In this document: one piece after another, positions 57,251-64,000 of the stretch | Position numbering within the stretch: the first letter of the stretch is position 1 | Layout: the number at the start of each line of letters is the position of its first letter | Assembly: GCA_021521415.1 (NCBI GenBank) | Contig: JAIQDT010003851.1 | Span: 181,705-245,704 of the forward strand | Source: Bidens hawaiensis | Taxonomy: Eukaryota > Streptophyta > Magnoliopsida > Asterales > Asteraceae | DNA length: 64,000 nucleotides | Reading direction: 5' to 3' | Notes under the pieces: generated by a model | Seen by the model: the letters and a program-made list of their open reading frames with translations, nothing else | What the model was told of the DNA's origin: nothing | Database searches by the model: none | Position numbers and translations under genes: made by a program

Positions 57251-59928
57251 CACCGGGAAATACGAAACTTAACCTGTTAAGGGGAGGTTTGAGTATTAAT
57301 CCATCTTCAATCGAGATATTAGGTTAAACCTAGTAAAGATTAACTTAGTGTTTCTTCATATATTAATCTTTTAAACATCATTTGAAGACAAAATACGAAA
57401 TTATTAAAAGGATCATAACTGATAATGCAAAGATGGTAACATCACAATTACCATCTTTCTGGAGGGAGACCTATCTGAACTCACAATTACCCTAAATATA
57501 TATAAACAAATAACAAAGACTATTAGTAAAACCCTTGAAAATCTAATACCTTCGATTGTTCAAACCTAACCCTTGAAATCTAATATCTTCGGTTGTTCAA
57601 ACCTCCTCCGATTTAATCGGATGATGGCGCGGTGATCGGTTTGGTTTGAAGGCTTTTCCAATCGATTCTCCTATTATAGATATCTAGACAAAACTTGCTG
57701 ATAGCGAAATACTGTAACTACAGAATTTGTATTTTCTTTTTGCTTATCTTATCTTTTTTCTCTTATCCTATTTTGAACGGCTATCCTTGCTTATAAGTGA
57801 ACTGGATGTCCGGTTGTCTGTACGACGCAAAGTTAGTATATGTTTGTCCGTAATAAACAAACCAGACATGAACAACAAAATTACGTTTGGTAAGCTTAAC
57901 GGACGAAAACTGACAGAGGCCACTTTCGTTCACTAATGTTCATGAACATTAGGTAACGTTCGTCCGATTACGTCAGGTAACGTCCATTCATTAATGTGTA
58001 GTATTTTGTAATTAATATGTTTTTAATTGTTTGTTTTTCTACTAGATTACCCTATTATATAAACCTAGTGAAAAATAAAACAAACCCTACTACGTTAAGT
58101 GTTAAGTATTTTTGGATATCATGTGATGTAATTCCGAATTTGTGGATGAACTTGTGTGGATTTATGATTATTCCTTTTGACTTAATATGTAATCATTTAT
58201 ATTTGTATATTCGTTAGAGACATTTATGTTTGTTTATCTGTTAATGTTCGTTTTTCAATTAGTGTCAGTTTGTTCGTTTGTCCATCATTGACTGTTAGTG
58301 TCCATTTACAATACTAACGACAAACAAAGGACACTGACAAACTCAATTCTTTAATGAACAAACCTGAATTTTCGTTCGGTAGAGTGTTCTTGAACAGTCC
58401 ATTTGTCCAACAAAACCTTAACGGGTCTCGCCTGGTATGGACATAGACAAACTCAATTCCTTAATGAACGGACATGAATTTTCGTTCGCTAGAGTGTTCT
58501 TAAACCGTTCATTTGTCCGACAAAAGCTTACCGGGTCTCGTGCGGTTCGGTAAGAGGAGACAAGTTAATTTATAACTTTTTCAAAAAAAAAATATGAGTA
58601 GCTATGGCGTGTTTAGGATTTCTTATTTTCACCAACTTATAATGGGTCACATTATTCTACAAAAATGGATAAAAATGAGAATGATTTGTAACCAAAAAAA
58701 TCTGAAAAAAATAATGACACATAATAAAAAAAACATAACTCAAAATTTAATAGAAAAACAAACAAAGTAAAAACATAAAAATATTTCCACCGTCACCCTC
58801 GTTCATAAAAAATATAAAAACACATAAAGTTGAGAAAAACATATCATTATGTCTTTTTATTTCTTATTGTGTTTTTTGTTTATAATTGTCATTAATTGTG
58901 TTTTTTTGACACTGCGTCTTTTTTTGTTCTTGATATTGTGTTATATTAATGTGTCATATTTTGTTCAGCATTGTGTTATATTTTGCGATCTATTGTGCAT
59001 TTTTTATTTATCACTGTACTTTTGTTTATTTTTGTCATTGTGTCTTTTTTCTTGTCATTGGGTTTTTCCCTGTTTTTTTTTTGAAACGGGAATAACGGGG
59101 TAACATTTTAGTTTTTAAAAATATTTCAGTTTTATTTATATTCTAAGTTATTATATTTTAATATTTTTTTTTTCTAAATCACAAATTTTTTCACATTTCT
59201 TCAAAACAACCACACCCACCCTTTTTTCTTTCTTTCTTTTTTTTTTTTTTTTGACTTTTTTCCAGCCTTTTATACGAATAGAGAAAAGTTAACAGGGGAT
59301 AGATACAGAAGCTGGGGTCTTGGTCTTCATAGGAACCCAAACACCCCTTTTACGTGTGAACAAGTCAACTGGGAGAAGGCAATTCTCAATTCTATTTTTC
59401 TTCAAATTCTCTTCTAACAGGGGATAGATACAGAAGCAGTTGACGTTTACGAGAACCGTAATCAGCTGCATCTACTGGATTGCCCGTTTAATCGATCTGC
59501 GCTGTTTTTATTTTTCTGAAAGGTACCAACCCAATTGAGGCATGCCATATACTTTTACAGCATAAAACTTCTTGTTTTTAGCTTAGACCGTATATACATA
59601 CTTATTTTAGATTTTTGAAACATTCATATGGTAAAGGCTTGAGTTGTGATATTAATTTGCCGTCCTTGAGAATTGGGATACAATAACACAATCTCCCTTT
59701 TCCTATTCGTCTAGCCGATTTGATATGCGAGAACATTAATTTGCTATATTGTTCTTTTGGCTTTAATCGTTGACCATGGAATTCCTCAATATTTTATTTG
59801 CTGGCTTATATAACTTGATGGTGTAACTCTCACATTTCACAATTCAAGTGCAAAATAAGTAACCCCCTGGGGTTGAATTTGTTTGCCATGTTTCCAAGAT
59901 GTCTAAGTTTTTTTTTCTTATGTGCAGG
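57251..59928. other. AT-rich intergenic region with local duplications
   Basis: No gene recognised. A 110-bp tandem duplication starts at 58336 and 58446. TTCGTTC/AACATTA/GTCCGT words recur at 57900-58300. Long T/A-rich tracts lie at 58570-59250. A 22-bp direct repeat (AACAGGGGATAGATACAGAAGC) occurs at about 59290 and 59417. Confidence 0.5.
58336..58555. repeat. 110-bp imperfect tandem duplication
   Basis: The unit begins GACAAACTCAATTC at 58336 and again at 58446. It contains GAATTTTCGTTCG and GTGTTCTT and ends with a GGGTCTCG stretch. Confidence 0.8.
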
Positions 59929-61490
59929 GATGACGGGGGAGGTGAACTGGAATGTGGATGTGATCCACTTAACGGATAATGACCCCCCTCAGCTACCAAA
60001 CTGCCCGATTTGCCCTGTTCTCGTGAAATTGATCTTGAACGTTCCTCGTTTGGCCATCATTCCCTCCACCTTCTTTGAACACATGCCTATGCTTGAAGTT
60101 TTAGATCTCTCTAATACAAACATAGTGTCTTTGCCAACATCCATTTCCAATTTAAAGTTGCTTCGAGAACTTTCTTTGAGAGATTGTTCCGCTTTGGTGG
60201 AATTACCAACTCATATTGGAATGCTTTCAAAGCTCAATTTGTTGGATGCTAAAGGTACTGAGCTGTTGTCTATACCAACAGAAGTGGGAATCCTGATAGA
60301 GTTAGAAGTTCTGCGTGTTTCTTTGTCTCAGTATGCCAAACACTACACAAGAGAAGCCAATGAAACCGTAATCCCAAGAAATATGATATCGGAGCTCAAA
60401 AAGTTGAAGGAGTTATGCATCATAGTTTGTGTAGGTGCAGAACCTGAGTGGTGGGAGGAAGAAGTAAAATATCTTCAAAAAGAAATGTGTCATTTACAAA
60501 ACCTTGAAACTTTGATATGGTACTTGCCAACGACTGAGGTACTGCTACAGTTCTTAGTTCTTGAAAACCTTGAAAAAGATCATGTTCTAATATATGAAAA
60601 TATATCCAATTTCGTGTTAACTATTGGTCAACATGCACAGGTTACATCTTGTCTACCACATGGCCTTGAAAAGAAGTTTGAGGAATTTAAAAACTGCTTA
60701 AAATGGATAAGTGCTGAAGGAAGCGTGGATGGAATTTCTAAGATAATGGCTAGGGCTGAAGCTTTGTTATTGTCTCGGCATTGGACTCTCAAAACGCTCT
60801 CAACTTTTAACGTTACAAAGTTGAAGTATTGCTTACTTGCGGAATGCAACGAGATGGAAACTCTTTTTGAAGTTGATGGCTTGCCTGAAGATTTACAAAT
60901 TAGAATAAGTAATGGTGAAAAAGTTGGATTTGAAATGCTAGAATATTTGAGTATTCATTAAATGAACATGCTACAAAGCCTTTGGAAGGGACCGATTGGC
61001 AAACATAGTTTTTCCAAACTAAGAATCTTGGCATTTCATACATGCCCAGAGTTGACTTCGATTTTCACCCATAACATAGCTCAGAATCTCATGGGCTTGA
61101 AAGAGCTTATTGTTGAAGATTGCCATAATGTAACAAGCGTCATTAGTAATGAATCCCACAACAATTTTGGTCCGTTTTTTCCAAGCTTGGAAAATATTTC
61201 CCTTTTAGACCTACCGGAGTTGTTCAACATTTCCATTGGTCGTGTTGTGTTGGAGAATTTAAGTACAATGATAATTTATAGTTGTCCACAACTCCAGGAT
61301 TTCTCTAACATTGAGTTACCAAGCATAAAGAAGATCATAGGAGAGGATGAATGGTGGAAGGCCTTGGATTGTGGCAAATCCTCGTGGGAAAATATCTTTG
61401 AAAAACTAAAAGAAGAGAGAGAGTTGGTTGAGCAACTATTTGAAGCTACAAAATCTCTACAACATTTCCATTATACTCAAGGTGTGGGCA
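59929..61490 (+). pseudogene. NLR resistance-gene LRR fragment (RPS2/At4g27190-like)
   Basis: The exon appears to begin at 59929 after a T-rich tract and TGTGCAG acceptor. Leucine-rich repeats include FFEHMPMLEVLDLSNTNI, LPTSISNLKLLRELSLRDC and LDAKGTELLSIPTEVG. The C-terminal part has ELTSIFTHNIAQNL and the WWKALD-type ending typical of this CC-NB-LRR group. There is no NB-ARC upstream in this window. One in-frame TAA at 60959-60961 splits the repeat domain after EYLSIH, where this group normally has Tyr. Otherwise the frame is open to 61589. It is a truncated, probably non-functional resistance-gene copy. Confidence 0.82.
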
Positions 61491-63613
61491 ATCCTCCAGT
61501 CCACACGAGGTATGGTGCTGCCACCTCATCTCTGCGCGCGGCGGACAAGGGAAGCGGTGATGCGCCTGCTGTTTCGTCTTCTCCAACAGGTATACTTTGT
61601 TTATATTTTGTGGTTTTATGAGCGTGATTCCGATAGTTATTAATGAAGCTTTGTTCACTCAAATGTTTGTAGAGCCGGCAACGTTGGTGGCTCAACCTCA
61701 GGCGCAGCAAGGTGCCAAGGCTATGCCGAAGATTGTTTTGAAGTCCTCTGTTTTGCCCTCAAAAAGGGGGAAAACGGACTTCATGGCGATGCTTAATTCG
61801 CGGACTGCGGTGCGCCAAGGTATTTATTGCGCTTTGATTGTCTGATTTTTTCCTTTAGTTCAAGTCATGAATCATTTCTCCTTGTTGGTTTTTTCATAGG
61901 AATTATAGCTGGCACACAAGCTGCTGGTGGTACTGCTAGCGCTAGCGCCGTTAGTTCTGCTCCTGCTCCAACAAGTACTGAATCTCCCCTCATTGGGATC
62001 ACTAAGGAGCAGGAGATTACTTTTCGCGCTGTTCTAACAGCGTCAAGACCTCCCTCACCTCCTCCTGCGCGCAGCCCTCCTCGTGAGACTATTTTTGATT
62101 CTTCCAAGTCGCAGGAGAAGAGACCTGTTATAGAGGATGATGAGGAGGTTAATTTTGAAAATTCTGATGGTGGCCGCGTAAGCCCTATAGCGCCACGAGA
62201 TTTCGTGGCGCAGCCTTTTTCTCATGGGGCTGGCAGGAGCTCATCAGCTGGCGCTAATCTTTCTGCCGGTTCTCCTCAGGTATAAGTTTATTTTGCTCCG
62301 TTGTGCAGACTTCCAAATTAGTGTTTAGATAACTAAAACGTTTCTTTGCGTTGCTTTGTGTTTGTAGGGAGCCGATCACATATACCGCCCGAGTTGGAGT
62401 ATCACTGAAGAGAGCTCATTCCAATCCTTGAGCGTATGTGAAGACTTTTGGGCTCACTCTGTTCCTCCAGCTGAAAGGAGGTTTCAAGAGGACCGCGCTC
62501 GCGTGGATTTGCTTATTGACCACCTTTTCGCTGGGTCTGCGTTTTTTGCTGCCTCCCAAGAGCTTCGCACTGATTATATAAAGGTACGTTATGCCCTTGC
62601 GGAGGCCAAGCAAGAGGCTAAGGTTTCTGCTTGGAATCTTTCTGATGCCCGAGAGAAAGCTGAGAAACTCCAAGCAGAACTTAGCGAGAACCGGGCAAGT
62701 TCCAACGCTGCGTTTGTGAAGCGCGGGCTTGAGCTGCAAGCTGCGCGGGAGAAACTGCAAGTGGCAGAGGCAGATGCGGCCAAGTTGGCAGTGGAGGCGC
62801 GTGACCGAACTATTGCGCAGGTTAATACTGAAAAATCTTTGTTGGAAAGTGAGGTTGCGCGCCTGAAAGAAGAGTTTGTTGCTGCGCAAGCAGAGAAGAA
62901 AGAGGCCTTGGCGGCGGCGGCGTCCGAAAAGGAAGAGCTGAAGCAAGCCAAAGAAACTGTTGAGTTGTTAAACTCTCAGATTCCTGCTTTTGAGACGTCT
63001 GTCTCTTCTCTTGCGCAGGATCGTCATTGGCTGATTTCACAGGGTGTGACTCGTTGCGCTTATGCCATGAAATATTCAGACGAGTTCCAGACCCTTGTGA
63101 TGGACTGTAATGCGGCGTCGTGCTTGGTGGGTCGGGCTGAGGGGTTTAAGGATGGTTATGAATATGGCATGCTAAAGAAGAATCCATCCGACTACCCTTA
63201 TCAGCTCGACGCTGTCTGCGCTGACATGGCTGAGATGGACTGTAAGGTATTTTAACCTTAATGAGTTTACTTGACTTATTTTCATAATCTTTTGTACTTA
63301 TACTGTTCCTTGTGATTTGCAGATAGCCGCGCTTGCTGACTAGCCCGATCTTGGCGCTTTAAAGAAATTACTTGATGAATGTGAAGGGACTGGTGGCGAT
63401 GATGATGGCGCGGGCAACGCTACCTCTGCCAGCGGCTCTGGCGTAGCCAAAGGACCTACTCCTGACGCTATCATGACAGAAGATGACTATATTCAAGACG
63501 AACAGCTTAATTATGGTAAGTTTGGAGATGACGAGGAGCGGGCTGCGCCAGATGCTGAGGGAGGAAATAATGATGAGGAAGATGAAGAGGCTGATATTAA
63601 CATAGAGACTTGA
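61491..63613 (+). pseudogene. Gypsy accessory-gene exons fused downstream of the LRR
   Basis: Five exon pieces read in consistent phase: to 61589, 61673-61819, 61900-62279, 62368-63246 and 63323-63613, with GT...AG introns at 61590, 61820, 62280 and 63247. The product is an Ala/Ser/Pro-rich region, then DHIYRPSWSI, a coiled coil of about 130 residues (AREKLQVAEADAAKLAVEAR), a domain with SCLVGRAEGFKDGYEYGM, and an acidic tail ending ADINIET. It matches the second half of the antisense gene in element G; the Transposase_28-like N-terminus is absent. A TAG at 63341-63343 interrupts the last exon. Confidence 0.72.
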
Positions 63614-64000
63614 AAAGCCCTTCTTGTTTTTCTTTTTTTTTTTTTTTTTTAGTTTTTACCTCATCATTTGTAAATTTGTAAACTTCTATGTTTCAGAATG
63701 AAATTTTGTTTTTCCCTTATTTGCATCTTGCGCATTCCCAATTCATCTCTTTATATTGCATGTGTGTGCTTCTTGAATATAAGGTATGCTTACACATTGA
63801 AACTTGAACAAGGTTGTAAGGAAATTATTTTTACTTAATCCTTAACAGTTGTCATATTTCAAGTTTTTTTTTGCGATATTCTGAATATGCTGACACGTGC
63901 CTTGGCATTTCATTATTCCTCTTTTGCGCGACGTTATCGTGCATTTATTATAGGGAATTATGAATGAGTTTTTTAGCCTTTACGTGTCAGTATGTGTTAC
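63614..64000. other. 3' flank of the fused gene
   Basis: A long T run (63629-63651), then AT-rich sequence; nothing recognised. Confidence 0.4.

Noticed and set aside
59289..59471. 60-codon minus-strand ORF near the NLR fragment
   Set aside because: It overlaps a 22-bp direct repeat and has no similarity to known proteins.
62416..62951. Long minus-strand ORFs (176 and 120 codons)
   Set aside because: Shadows of the coiled-coil exon at 62368-63246; periodic codon use of the coiled coil keeps the other frames open.

Overview
This window is plant nuclear DNA, almost certainly a eudicot and probably Asteraceae. The evidence is wall-to-wall LTR retrotransposons primed by initiator tRNA-Met, spliced genes with U2-type introns, an RPS2/At4g27190-like resistance-gene LRR fragment, and retroelement accessory ORFs resembling those I know from composite genomes. 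The family assignment is inference. No ordinary intact host gene was found; the best candidate is a small GRF zinc-finger gene at 9694-10052.

Layout. (A) 1-4696, minus: Copia element with LTR and primer site at the right end; it has lost gag and pol but keeps a long accessory ORF (aORF) running off the left edge. A sits inside the gag of (B) 4697-8211, minus, another Copia with a leader packed with short repeats. 8212-11600 holds a hAT/BED fragment, the GRF gene and AT-rich spacer. 11600-16558 is a scrambled Ty3-gypsy region. (D) 16560-18553 plus 30892-32079, minus, is a Copia fragment split by (E) 18554-30891, a complete but mutated Copia element in minus orientation with target duplication CTATT. 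(F) about 32884-38060, minus, is a decayed Copia. (G) about 38080-57250 is a decayed Tat-type Ty3-gypsy element with an antisense accessory gene. Its integrase is split by (H) 39001-51544, plus, a young Copia with identical-length 471-bp LTRs, target duplication GTTTC, and open gag and pol. The right end (59929-63613) is a resistance-gene LRR region fused in frame, through intact splice sites, to the second half of a gypsy accessory gene.

The most interesting system is the A/E/H Copia family. Each member carries a roughly 940-codon non-Env-like aORF downstream of pol. Each also carries dense arrays of one short word (GGCGAAGTT and its complement) in its LTR and upstream of the aORF, with a third array in the 5' leader of E and H. 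Two conserved splicing signals stand out. A 3' splice site with a CTAAC branch sequence lies two bases before the aORF start codon in all three copies. A GAG|GTAAGT donor inside gag and an acceptor at the start of pol would join Gag to Pol in phase in both E and H. Related Copia elements here (B, D) have arrays of different short words in the same positions, which suggests fast-evolving element-specific recognition sites.
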